Of a DNA stretch of 59,882 nucleotides, positions 50,526-59,238 are shown piece after piece; the stretch's first letter is position 1, and each line of letters begins with the position of its first letter. Location of the stretch: assembly GCA_035253585.1 (NCBI GenBank), contig DATFBY010000006.1, positions 1-59,882 on the forward strand. The letters run 5' to 3'. The notes under the pieces were generated by a model that ran no database searches, was not told where the DNA came from, and was given only the letters and a program-made list of their open reading frames with translations. This DNA comes from DATFBY01 sp035253585. Its GTDB lineage: Bacteria; Gemmatimonadota; Gemmatimonadetes; Gemmatimonadales; Gemmatimonadaceae. A program made the translations under genes and the position numbers.

Positions 50526-52013
50526 GTGCGAACGCTACTCGCGTTGGCGCTCGTGCTGGTCACGGCCTGCGGCTCTGGCGACCGCGCCAGCACCGCCGCA
50601 GACTCACCCTCCGTCGCCAGCAACACGCGTGGTCCCGACATGCTCGCCATCCGCATCCCACGGGCGGGCGGCACGGTTCGGGCCTACGCGTATCCGCGTC
50701 TCGACACCGTAATCTGGTCGTCGAAGACGGCGGCACCGGCGATCGACCGCGTCCTCGCGTTCGACCCGAACGCCGGTACGATCGCGGCCCTGGATGCCAA
50801 GGGCGCGCCCGTGCGCATCGACCTGCGGATCGGTGGTGTCGCTCGTGAGGCAACGCCCAAGCTCACCAAAATCGTCTCGCTCGATGGCGCGTCATTCTTC
50901 GGCATCGGACCGAACGGAACTGTCAACCGCCTGACAGCGGCGGGCTCCTGGCAGTTCAAGCCTCCCATTCCAGCGCGTGACGTCGTGCCGCAGCTCGACG
51001 GATCGATACTGGTGCTCGCCGATCGGGGACAGTCCACGGTGGTATGGCACCTCTTCCCGCCCGAGACACGCATTACGGACACCGCCGTAGTGCCGCGCGC
51101 ATCGCGCGTGGTTCCATCCGGCTCCGGCGACCGGCTCTATGTCACGACCGACACGGCGCTACTCGGTCTTCGCGGTCGCGATCTCGAGCCGGTACCGCGC
51201 GTGCCACTCGACCGAAAGCCGCGCTCGGTGGTGACGACGCCGAGTGGCGATCGCATCTACGTGGCGCTCGACTCGAGTCCGCGCATGCTGGTCATCGATC
51301 GCTACTCGGGCGACGTGGACGCGCGGATCGATCTTCCGGGGATCCCGTCCGAGCTGCGCATGGATCCCACGGGCCGTTATGTCCTCGCGCGACCGGCAGG
51401 TGCCGACTCTGCCTGGGTCATTGCCGTCGGCACGGATCACTTGAACGGCTCGGTGCGGACCGCGTGGCGCACGGATCTGCCAGCAGTCGCCCCTGACGGA
51501 TCGATCGCCCTGGCGCGCGGCACTGACGTCACCTTCGTCGACGGCGAGTCGCTGCAGCCCACCAACACGATTCGGAACGGCGCTCGAGACGCCTGGCACT
51601 TCATTCTCTGGGATGGCTTCCGACCGCGGCAGACTCCCACCGAAGAGCAGGTCGCCGTCCAGCCAAGCGACGAGCCGGTCGACAGCGTTGCTTCGACAAA
51701 TCCGTTCGAAAGCCCGCCGCCGAGCGACAGTGCTGGACCTGCTACCATCGAGGGGACGCCCGCGGCGCCGCCTGACTCAGTGCGGCCGCCGGCGTTCACC
51801 ATCCAGTTCGCCGCCCTCCGCGACGAGAGCGCCGCGCGCGAGACCGCCCGCCGGCTGCAGGTCGACGGCGCCACACCGCGCGTGGTGACCACGGTGCGTG
51901 ATGGCATTACCATATACCGCGTCGTCGCCGGCCCATTTCCGACCAAGGCGGACGCCGAGCGCGTCGCGGCCGCGAGCGGCCAGTCGTACTGGATCTATGA
52001 GGGAGTGCCGTAG
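50526..52013 (+). CDS. SPOR-domain lipoprotein with beta-propeller
   Basis: 495 residues, GTG start; signal MRTLLALALVLVTAC with lipobox VTAC (C15). The centre has repeated propeller-like strands (VAREATPKLTKIVSLDGASFFGIG; RLYVTTDTALLGL; GDRIYVALDSSPRMLVIDRYSGDVDARIDLPG, a YVTN-type repeat). A Pro/Ser-rich linker leads to a C-terminal SPOR domain (FTIQFAALRDESAARETARRLQVDGATPRVVTTVRDGITIYRVVAGPFPTKADAERV), which binds denuded septal peptidoglycan. Its stop is directly followed by the GTG of a second SPOR-type gene. A cell-division or cell-wall role is likely. Confidence 0.82.
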   Translation: MRTLLALALVLVTACGSGDRASTAADSPSVASNTRGPDMLAIRIPRAGGTVRAYAYPRLDTVIWSSKTAAPAIDRVLAFDPNAGTIAALDAKGAPVRIDLRIGGVAREATPKLTKIVSLDGASFFGIGPNGTVNRLTAAGSWQFKPPIPARDVVPQLDGSILVLADRGQSTVVWHLFPPETRITDTAVVPRASRVVPSGSGDRLYVTTDTALLGLRGRDLEPVPRVPLDRKPRSVVTTPSGDRIYVALDSSPRMLVIDRYSGDVDARIDLPGIPSELRMDPTGRYVLARPAGADSAWVIAVGTDHLNGSVRTAWRTDLPAVAPDGSIALARGTDVTFVDGESLQPTNTIRNGARDAWHFILWDGFRPRQTPTEEQVAVQPSDEPVDSVASTNPFESPPPSDSAGPATIEGTPAAPPDSVRPPAFTIQFAALRDESAARETARRLQVDGATPRVVTTVRDGITIYRVVAGPFPTKADAERVAAASGQSYWIYEGVP

Positions 52014-53318
52014 GTGACTCACACCGCCGAGATGCTTGCGATCGACTGGGAAGACGAGGGTCGACAGCTCGCCGGCAAGCTCGATGACGTGTCGGCAGCG
52101 GTCATCGTTGGCCGCGACCCCGTTGCCGCCGCCAAGGTCGCGTTAGGCATCGGCCGTATCCAGGCGCGTCGCCGCCGCGTCGCGATCGGTGACCTGGTCG
52201 GCGAGATCTCGGCGCTTCAATCGCTGGTGCCGGCCGACGAAGGCCACGGCCTCGCCGACGCTTTCCTGTATGGCGTATCGCTCACCCGCATCGCGCACCC
52301 GATCGACGCGGCGAAAAATCTGTACGTTCTGCCGAGTGGAATGGAACCGCTCGACTACGACGCCATCTTGCGAAGCGATCGGTGGGCGAAGCTAGCCACC
52401 GGATTCCGCGAGACGGAAGCGCTGCTGCTGATCCTGGTGCCCGCGCGCGCGAGTGGCCTGGAAGAGCTGCTGAATTCCGTCGACGGCGCAATCGTCGTCG
52501 GTGACGAGCGGCGATCGGTACCCGGTAAGGTCTTGGCATCGGTGCGCCCCGCTGCGCTCGTCGCCGCCGAAGCTGACAGCACCAGCGTGCACGACGAGTC
52601 ACTCGCGGCGGTGTTTGGCGACGCGCACCGGCGAAAGAGAACGGCCTTCTTCGTTGCCGCGGCGCTGGCTGTGATCGGCGTCGTAGCTGCTCTGCTCTGG
52701 GCCTTCGCTTCCGAATCGACGAACGCCGCGCAGCAAGCGCCAGCGACCGACACCGCATCCAGTGGCGTGCGCACCAGCGACAGCGCCGCGGGCGTCGCCA
52801 TCCCCGCGACCCCGTCGAGATTTGGTGATTCCACCTCGGCAATGGCGTATGCCGTCGAGCTCTTCAAATATTCGAGCTATACGGAGACGACTGGAGAGCT
52901 CGATGACGCGGTTCGCAGCGGAGTCCCCGTCGTCACGTTCGCACCACTGCTCGTGGGACCCGACAATGCGCGATGGTATTCGCTCATTGCCGGCGCATTC
53001 AAGAGTCGCGCGGAAGCCGAGTCGCTCCTCACATCGCTGCGATCGCGTGGGTATCTGCCGCGCGACCGCGGAGCGCCGGTGCGTGTGCCATACGCGATCC
53101 TCGTTCAGCGCGGCGTGACTGCCGAGAACGCACAAGGTCTCGTGCGCGGTTATCATTCCCGTGGACTTCCCGTATACGCGCTGCGGCAAGACGACGGAAC
53201 GGCGACGCTGTACGCGGGAGCATTCGTGTCACCCGAGGAGGCAGCGACGCTCCTCGCCTCCTTCCGAACGTTCGGCGACTCGCTGACCGTCGTGTATCGA
53301 ACCGGGAGACTCTTCTAG
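52014..53318 (+). CDS. Membrane protein: degenerate P-loop-like domain, TM helix, SPOR-like repeats
   Basis: 434 residues, GTG start abutting the previous stop. Residues 1-190 read like a MinD/CpsD-type P-loop fold (SAAVIVGRDPVAAAKVALGIGRIQARRRRVAIGDLVGE...LYVLPSGMEPLDY...ALLLILVPARASGLEELLNSVDGAIVVGD), but the Walker A loop is replaced by GRDPVAAAKV with no GKS/GKT. A membrane helix follows (TAFFVAAALAVIGVVAALLWAF, about 204-225). The C-terminus has two SPOR-like units (YAVELFKYSS...WYSLIAGAFKSRAEAESLLTSLRSRGY; YAILVQRGVTAENAQGLVRGYHSRGLPVYALRQDDGTATLYAGAFVSPEEA). Its stop overlaps the smc start by one base. Confidence 0.7.
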   Translation: MTHTAEMLAIDWEDEGRQLAGKLDDVSAAVIVGRDPVAAAKVALGIGRIQARRRRVAIGDLVGEISALQSLVPADEGHGLADAFLYGVSLTRIAHPIDAAKNLYVLPSGMEPLDYDAILRSDRWAKLATGFRETEALLLILVPARASGLEELLNSVDGAIVVGDERRSVPGKVLASVRPAALVAAEADSTSVHDESLAAVFGDAHRRKRTAFFVAAALAVIGVVAALLWAFASESTNAAQQAPATDTASSGVRTSDSAAGVAIPATPSRFGDSTSAMAYAVELFKYSSYTETTGELDDAVRSGVPVVTFAPLLVGPDNARWYSLIAGAFKSRAEAESLLTSLRSRGYLPRDRGAPVRVPYAILVQRGVTAENAQGLVRGYHSRGLPVYALRQDDGTATLYAGAFVSPEEAATLLASFRTFGDSLTVVYRTGRLF

Positions 53319-56300
53319 TGCGCCTGACGAAGCTGGAGCTTCAGGGCTTCAAGTCCTTCGCCGATCAGACCGAGCTCGTCTTCGAGCCCGGCGTGACCGC
53401 CATCGTCGGCCCGAATGGATGCGGAAAGTCCAACGTCTCCGATGCCGTCCGCTGGGTGCTCGGCGAGCAGCGTGCTCGCGCACTGCGTGGCGCGAAGATG
53501 GAAGAAGTGATCTTCCAGGGCTCCTCGGCTCGCCGCGCGGTCAACATCGCCGAGGTGTCGCTGTTCTTCGAGAACGATGACGGCACCCTCCCGGTGCCCT
53601 TCAAGGAAGTCGTCATCACGAGACGGCTCTCCCGCTCGGGCGAGAGTGATTACTTGCTGAACCGGGCACCGTGCCGGCTGCGCGACATCCACGACATGGT
53701 GCGCGGCACCGGGCTCGGCGCCGACTCGGGTGTGGTCATCGAAGCACGAATGATCGACGCGCTGCTCTCGGACAGACCGGATGATCGGCGCGAGCTCTTC
53801 GAGGAGGCCGCGGGCGTCGGCCTGTATCGCGATCGCCGGCGCTCGACCGAGCGGCGGCTCGAGGAGACGACGGTCGATCTGTCGCGGCTCGACGATCTCA
53901 TCTCGGAAGTGCAGAGCCAAGTGCGCTCACTCGCCCGGCAGCGCAAACGCGCGGAGCGTCACGCGGAATTGATGGAGCGCCGTTTCGCGCTCGAGCTCAC
54001 GCTCGCGGCGCGGGAGATGGAGGCGTGGCGCGAGGAGCTGGCACGACTCGAGGAGCGCGTCGCCGAGCTTCGGCCGGCACAGCCCGAGGCCGAGGACCGC
54101 GTGCGCGACGCCGAGCGCGCTCGCGAGGACGCACATGGCGCACGCACCGCCGCCGAAGCACATCGCGCCGAGCTCGCACGTCTGGTGGCGCAGCAGCAGC
54201 AGGACGCGCTTCGTCTGGAGGGCGAGCTGGCCGTCGCCAACGAGCGCCAGCGGAACGCGGTAGCACGGCGGCAACGTGCCGAAGAAGAGCGCCGTCACGG
54301 CGAGCTTTCGGGCTCGCAGCTCATGCGCGATCGCGATCAGGCCGAGGCCGAGCGCATCCGGCTCGCCGCGGAGCTCGAGGGCGCGACCGAGGCGCTTGCC
54401 GGCAGCACACGCGCCGAAGAGGAAGCGCGAACGGCGGTTGGTGACGCCCGCACCGCGTTCGAGAGCACCGAGCGCCGCGTGCGTGAGCTGCGCGACAGTG
54501 CTGGGCGTGCGGCGCTCGACCGCGAGGGCGCACTGCGCGAGCTCGAGGAGCTGAAGCAGCGCTCCGACTCGTTAGGCACCGAGCGCGAGCAGATGAGCGA
54601 CCAGGTCGAGCTGGCCCGGCGTGAGCGTGCGCTCGCGCAGCAAGCGGTGGAGGAGGCGCGCGACGTGGCCGCCTCGAGCGACCAGCGCCTTGCTGCTGCC
54701 CGCGAGAACGCCGACGCGGCACGAGCGTCCGAGACCGCGGCACGCCAGGAGCTGTTCCGCGCCGAGGAGACTCTCACTTCCCTCCAGGGAAAGGTAAACG
54801 CGCTTCAGGCGCTGGAACGGGAACGAGTGGGCTTGGCCCCGGCCGCCGCCCGGTTGCTTCGAGAGCGCGAGCGCTTCTCGTCAGGCGCGGTGCTGGGGCC
54901 CATCAGCGACTTCATTTCCGCCGGCTCGAGCTCCGCGCTCGCGGTCGAGAAGTTCCTCGGCGCGACGGTACACGCCATCGTCGTCCGCGATCGCGCGGCC
55001 GCCGAAGAGATTCGAGCGTGGCACGCGGCGAGCAATCCGGGTCCGCTCCTTCTCCTCCCGCTTGATGCGCGCCACTCCGATGGCGGTGGGGCGCTCGCGG
55101 ATGATGTGGAAGCCACCGAGCCCGCGCGCGCATGGGTGCGCACGCTTCTGGGCCGGGTAGAGGCGGTCGAGGGCGGAGCCGCATTCGTCGACGCGCGCGG
55201 CGCCGTATGGCTTCCGGGGACGGTCGCCGGTCCGGGACCACTGCGGCGCCGGGCCGAGCTGGCCGAGCTTCGCCTCTCGTTAGGCGCCAGCGCGGCGGCG
55301 CGAGATGCCGCATCCGCCGAAGCCGATGCAGCACGCGTCGCTCTGGAGAGCGCGGAGAGCGATGTGCTGGCGGCCTCCGAGGCGCGGAATGTCGCGCATC
55401 AGGAGAACAGGCGCGCCGAGGAGCACCACGGGGAAATCGTCAGGCGCGTACAGCGCGCGGAGCGGGAGCTCGAGCAGCTCGACGCCTCGATTCAGCGACT
55501 GCACAGCCGGCGCGAGGAACTTCGCGAACGCCTGGCGCGCATCGACGAGGAGGTGGCAGGGCTGGCGACGGCGCTGCGCGATCAGGAACGTGACATCGGA
55601 ACGGCCCGCGAGCGTCTCGACGCGGCCGATCATTCGCAAGAGACGGCGCGCAACGCGCGAACCAGTCGTCAGGTGGAGCGCGCTCAGATCGAGGCCAGGC
55701 TGCAGATGGCCATCGATCGGGAGCGTCGCCTGACCGAAGAAGTTTCGAACGCCAGTGCTCGGCTCCAGGCGCTGATGGCAGAGCTTTCCGACATCGAAGA
55801 GGCGGATACGGCATTGGCCGCCAACATGGCCGTCTGGCAGCTCGAGTTGGAGTCACGGCGTGCCGCGCTGGAGGATGGCGAGCGTCGGCTCGAGAGTGCC
55901 GAGCGTGCCGTGCTGGAGGCTGATGATCGCTTCGCGGCGGCAGAGCACACACTCGATGCGGTTCGTCATGCCGCGACCGAGCTGGCCGAGGAGCTTCATC
56001 ATGCGGAGCTGCGTCTGACGGAGTTGTCGGGACGTCGCACGGCGATACGCGAGCGACTCGAGGCCGAATGGCGCCGGCCTCTCGACGAGATGCTGGAGAC
56101 CGTCGTGCCACTCGATCTGGACGACGAGACGCTTCGTGCCGACGTCGGCAAGCTGCGCGAGGACCTGGAATCGTTAGGCGCGGTGAATCCGCTGGCGATC
56201 GAGGAGCACGAGGAGGAGACCAAGCGCCTCGACTTCCTGACCACGCAGCGGAACGATCTGGCGGCCGCGAAGCAGTCCCTCATGCAGGCGATTCGAGAGA

Positions 56301-56881
56301 TCGACACCACGGCGCGGGAGCTTTTCCTGGAGACGTTTGTGCAGGTTCGGGAGAACTTCCGGCAGATCTTCATGACGCTCTTCGGCGGCGGCGAGTGCGA
56401 CCTGCGGCTCGAGAATCCCGAGCTGCCCCTGGATTGCGACATCGAGATTCACGCGTCGCCGCGCGGCAAGCGAACTCAGCGCATTCACCTGCTGTCGAGT
56501 GGTGAGCGCGCACTGGTCGCGCTCTCGCTTCTCTTCGGCATCTTCCTCACCAAGCCCAGCCCATTCTGCCTGCTGGACGAGGTGGACGCGCCGCTCGACG
56601 ATCAAAACGTCGGGCGCTTCGTGAAGATGCTGAACCAGTTCAAGGACAAGACGCAGTTCATCGTCATCACCCACAACCCGCGCACCACGACCGAAGCCGC
56701 GGACGCGGTATATGGTGTCACGATGCAGGAGCCCGGCGTCTCATCCTTCGTGAGCGTCCGCATGCGCGGCGCGCCGGTAGAGGAGGACGAGATTCCGACC
56801 GCGGTGCAGAGCGAGCTGCGTGCCGACGCACGCGCGCCGCGGTCGTTCAGCGACGCCGAGGAGCTCGCGGCGCCCGTATGA
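53318..56881 (+). CDS. smc: Chromosome segregation protein SMC
   Basis: 1187 residues from GTG 53318 (TAGTG overlap), giving MRLTKLELQGFKSFADQTEL. Walker A GPNGCGKS (31-38), Q-loop VLGEQRARALRG, and arginine-rich R-loop near it. A long coiled coil follows, with a hinge around residues 510-640 (LGPISDFISAGSSSALAVEKFLGATVHAIVV...GAVWLPGTVAG). A second coiled coil leads to the signature LSSGERALVALSLLF (about 1058) and Walker B FCLLDEVDAPLDD (about 1083). It ends with an unusual C-terminal tail (RMRGAPVEEDEIPTAVQSELRADARAPRSFSDAEELAAPV). ScpA/ScpB partners are not in the window. Downstream gene overlaps it by 4 bp. Confidence 0.96.
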   Translation: MRLTKLELQGFKSFADQTELVFEPGVTAIVGPNGCGKSNVSDAVRWVLGEQRARALRGAKMEEVIFQGSSARRAVNIAEVSLFFENDDGTLPVPFKEVVITRRLSRSGESDYLLNRAPCRLRDIHDMVRGTGLGADSGVVIEARMIDALLSDRPDDRRELFEEAAGVGLYRDRRRSTERRLEETTVDLSRLDDLISEVQSQVRSLARQRKRAERHAELMERRFALELTLAAREMEAWREELARLEERVAELRPAQPEAEDRVRDAERAREDAHGARTAAEAHRAELARLVAQQQQDALRLEGELAVANERQRNAVARRQRAEEERRHGELSGSQLMRDRDQAEAERIRLAAELEGATEALAGSTRAEEEARTAVGDARTAFESTERRVRELRDSAGRAALDREGALRELEELKQRSDSLGTEREQMSDQVELARRERALAQQAVEEARDVAASSDQRLAAARENADAARASETAARQELFRAEETLTSLQGKVNALQALERERVGLAPAAARLLRERERFSSGAVLGPISDFISAGSSSALAVEKFLGATVHAIVVRDRAAAEEIRAWHAASNPGPLLLLPLDARHSDGGGALADDVEATEPARAWVRTLLGRVEAVEGGAAFVDARGAVWLPGTVAGPGPLRRRAELAELRLSLGASAAARDAASAEADAARVALESAESDVLAASEARNVAHQENRRAEEHHGEIVRRVQRAERELEQLDASIQRLHSRREELRERLARIDEEVAGLATALRDQERDIGTARERLDAADHSQETARNARTSRQVERAQIEARLQMAIDRERRLTEEVSNASARLQALMAELSDIEEADTALAANMAVWQLELESRRAALEDGERRLESAERAVLEADDRFAAAEHTLDAVRHAATELAEELHHAELRLTELSGRRTAIRERLEAEWRRPLDEMLETVVPLDLDDETLRADVGKLREDLESLGAVNPLAIEEHEEETKRLDFLTTQRNDLAAAKQSLMQAIREIDTTARELFLETFVQVRENFRQIFMTLFGGGECDLRLENPELPLDCDIEIHASPRGKRTQRIHLLSSGERALVALSLLFGIFLTKPSPFCLLDEVDAPLDDQNVGRFVKMLNQFKDKTQFIVITHNPRTTTEAADAVYGVTMQEPGVSSFVSVRMRGAPVEEDEIPTAVQSELRADARAPRSFSDAEELAAPV

Positions 56882-57366
56882 TCGCGCGCACCGCGAGCCG
56901 CGCGAGTTTCGCTTGGGCGGCCGCGGTGCTGACAAGTGCGGCGCTGACGTCCCTTCCGTCGCCTGCGGCTCGCGCTCAAGGTGCGCCGCCGGCACCCGCG
57001 GAGGGCGGGAGCGTGAGCGAGCCGCCGCCAGTGACGCTGCTCTATCAGAACTTCCCCAACCCATTCACACCGTCCGAAGGCTCGCGGACGTGCATCTGGT
57101 TCGACCTCGCCACTGAAAGCCGCGTGCAGCTCGACGTGATCGATCTGCGGACCCGCCGCGTCCGGCAGATCCTTCCGGCAGTCGGCTTCACGGGTGTTTT
57201 GCCAGTTGGTCGATACGGCCGTGGAATCGGCAACGAGTGTGATCCGGTCATCAGCTGGGATGGACGTGATGAAGATGGACGGCAAGTCCCATCCGGCGTC
57301 TATCTGCTTCGCTTGACCGCCGACGGCCAGAGCATCTCTCGAAAGATCGTCGTCCACATGCCGTAA
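56878..57366 (+). CDS. Secreted FlgD/T9SS-tail-like protein
   Basis: 162 residues; ATG overlaps the smc TGA (ATGA). Signal peptide with AARAQ cleavage near residue 35, a short Pro-rich segment, then a single FlgD-Ig/type IX-sorting-like domain: LLYQNFPNPFTPSEGSRTCIWFDLATESRVQLDVIDLRTRRVRQI...GRYGRGIGNECDPVISWDGRDEDGRQVPSGVYLLRLTADGQSISRKIVV. Normally this sequence is the C-terminal tail of a larger secreted protein; here it is essentially the whole protein. Its stop overlaps the next ATG (TAATG). Confidence 0.82.
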   Translation: MIARTASRASFAWAAAVLTSAALTSLPSPAARAQGAPPAPAEGGSVSEPPPVTLLYQNFPNPFTPSEGSRTCIWFDLATESRVQLDVIDLRTRRVRQILPAVGFTGVLPVGRYGRGIGNECDPVISWDGRDEDGRQVPSGVYLLRLTADGQSISRKIVVHMP

Positions 57367-58127
57367 TGCGCCTGACGACAGTCGGCACGGGTACCGCCGC
57401 GCCGTCGCAGACGCGGGTGAACGCGGGCCATCTCATCGACGCGGGCGAGACGCGACTGCTGATGGACTGCGGCAGCGGTGTCGTGCATCGCATGGCAGCG
57501 CTCGACATCGACTGGCGCACGATCACGCACCTGGCGATCACGCACTTCCACTACGATCACATTCTCGATGTTCCCACGCTGTTCTACGCGTGGGTCTATG
57601 GAACGCTTCCGAGACGAAGCGCACCGCTCGAGCTGATCGGGCCACCAGGGATCGAGCAGCTCCTGGAGAAGCTCGGTGGTCTCATTGGCGATGATCTGCG
57701 GACGAAGGGCTTTCCGGTCGCGATCCGCGAGCTGCCGCATGGAGCCTCGATTGAGGCGGGCGCGCTGACGGTCGAGGCGCACAAGGTTCCGCACACCGAG
57801 GAAAGCATCGCATATTCCGTCAGGAGCGGCAATCGGCGCGTGGTCTACAGCGGCGATACCGGTCCCGACGCGGCATTCCGCGCGTGGGCCGCGCACGCCG
57901 ACGTGCTTCTCGCCGAATGCTCGCTGCCCGCATCGATGGCGATGGCGACGCACATGACGCCGGAGAATTGCGCCGAGCTGGCCGCGGAGGCGGCGCCGAG
58001 GACTCTGGTGCTGACGCACTTCTATCCGCCGGTCGAGGCAGTGGACATCCGCGGCATCGTCGCCAGCCAATTCACCGGCAACGTGGTGCTGGCCGCGGAT
58101 GGGTGGTTTACCGAGATCGAGGACTGA
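57366..58127 (+). CDS. MBL-fold metallo-hydrolase (RNase Z-like)
   Basis: 253 residues. Metal motif THFHYDH (H60, H62, D64, H65), later His residues in VLTHFY, and Asp in YSGDTGPD. The N-terminus MRLTTVGTGTAAPSQTRVNAGHLID resembles the ElaC/RNase Z subgroup, but no clear exosite arm is seen. Broad activity (phosphodiesterase or lactonase) is possible. Translationally coupled to the gene before and 2 bp from the DAHP synthase gene after. Confidence 0.87.
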   Translation: MRLTTVGTGTAAPSQTRVNAGHLIDAGETRLLMDCGSGVVHRMAALDIDWRTITHLAITHFHYDHILDVPTLFYAWVYGTLPRRSAPLELIGPPGIEQLLEKLGGLIGDDLRTKGFPVAIRELPHGASIEAGALTVEAHKVPHTEESIAYSVRSGNRRVVYSGDTGPDAAFRAWAAHADVLLAECSLPASMAMATHMTPENCAELAAEAAPRTLVLTHFYPPVEAVDIRGIVASQFTGNVVLAADGWFTEIED

Positions 58128-58129
58128 GC

Positions 58130-59206
58130 ATGCTGGTCGTGATGAGACATGGTGCGACGGAACGCGAGGTAGCGGCCGTCGTGCGCGTGATCGAAGAGAT
58201 GGGGTACACGGCGCGGCCGATGCCGGGAGCGCAGCGGACAGCGGTGGGCGTTGTCGGCAACGATGGACGTGTCGACAGCTCGCGCATCGAAGCGCTGCCG
58301 GGCGTGGCGCAGGTAATCCACGTGACACAGCCCTACAAGCAGGTGTCGCGCGAGTGGCGTCCGGAGAACACCATCGTCACGATCGCACCCGGTGTCGAAG
58401 TCGGTGGGAATCAGGTGGTACTGATGGCTGGACCGTGCTCCGTCGAAAGCGAAGAGCAGATCGTGACCTCGGCCAAAGCGGTACGCGATGCCGGCGCATC
58501 GGTGCTGCGCGGCGGCGCGTTCAAGCCTCGCAGCTCGCCGTATTCATTCCAAGGCCTGGGCAAGCGCGGACTCGAGCTGCTGGCGCTGGCGCGGAGTGAG
58601 AGCGGGCTAGCTATCGTCACCGAAGCGATGGATGAAGAAGGCGCGGACCTGGTGGCAGAGGTTGCCGACTGCATCCAGATCGGCGCCCGCAACATGCAGA
58701 ACTATTCGCTCCTGAAGCATGTTGGCCGGCTTCGTAAGCCGGTCCTGCTCAAGCGAGGCATGGCGGCGACGATTCATGATTTGCTCTTGAGCGCCGAATA
58801 CATTCTGGCGGCCGGCAATCAGCAGGTGATCCTCTGCGAGCGCGGCGTCCGCAGCTTCGACACCATCACGCGGAACATGCTCGACCTGACCGCGATTCCG
58901 ATGGTGCAGAGTCTGTCGCATCTGCCGATCATCGCCGATCCGAGCCATGGCACGGGGTTGCGCGACAAGGTGAGCCCAATGGCGCGCGCGGCGGTGGCAG
59001 CGGGAGCGCACGGGGTGTTGATCGAAGTGCATCCGACGCCGGAGCGAGCCATGTCGGATGGTGCGCAGTCGCTCGATCCGACGCAGTTCGCGCACTTGGT
59101 GGTGGAGCTGCGCGCCATCGCGGCGGCAATCGGCCGGACGATCACGCCGGCGCCACGGCGAGAGCGCACGGGAGCGGCGGGAACGGCGCCGGTCGCGGTC
59201 GTGTAG
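58130..59206 (+). CDS. aroF: 3-deoxy-7-phosphoheptulonate (DAHP) synthase, type I-beta
   Basis: First step of the shikimate pathway; 358 residues from ATG 58130. The N-terminal about 70 residues (MLVVMRHGATEREVAAVVRVIEEMGYTARPMPGAQRTAVGVVG) form the ferredoxin-like regulatory domain of Thermotoga-type enzymes. The catalytic barrel includes MAGPCSVESEEQIV, LRGGAFKPRSSPYSFQGLG, IGARNMQNYSLL, LLKRGMAATIHDLLLSAEYILAAGN and PIIADPSHGTG. Ala/Arg-rich tail. The N-terminal domain predicts feedback control by aromatic amino acids. Gene symbol follows common usage for this type. Confidence 0.95.
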   Translation: MLVVMRHGATEREVAAVVRVIEEMGYTARPMPGAQRTAVGVVGNDGRVDSSRIEALPGVAQVIHVTQPYKQVSREWRPENTIVTIAPGVEVGGNQVVLMAGPCSVESEEQIVTSAKAVRDAGASVLRGGAFKPRSSPYSFQGLGKRGLELLALARSESGLAIVTEAMDEEGADLVAEVADCIQIGARNMQNYSLLKHVGRLRKPVLLKRGMAATIHDLLLSAEYILAAGNQQVILCERGVRSFDTITRNMLDLTAIPMVQSLSHLPIIADPSHGTGLRDKVSPMARAAVAAGAHGVLIEVHPTPERAMSDGAQSLDPTQFAHLVVELRAIAAAIGRTITPAPRRERTGAAGTAPVAVV

Positions 59207-59238
59207 AACCTGGTCGGCAACTTGCTGATCAGGACCTC

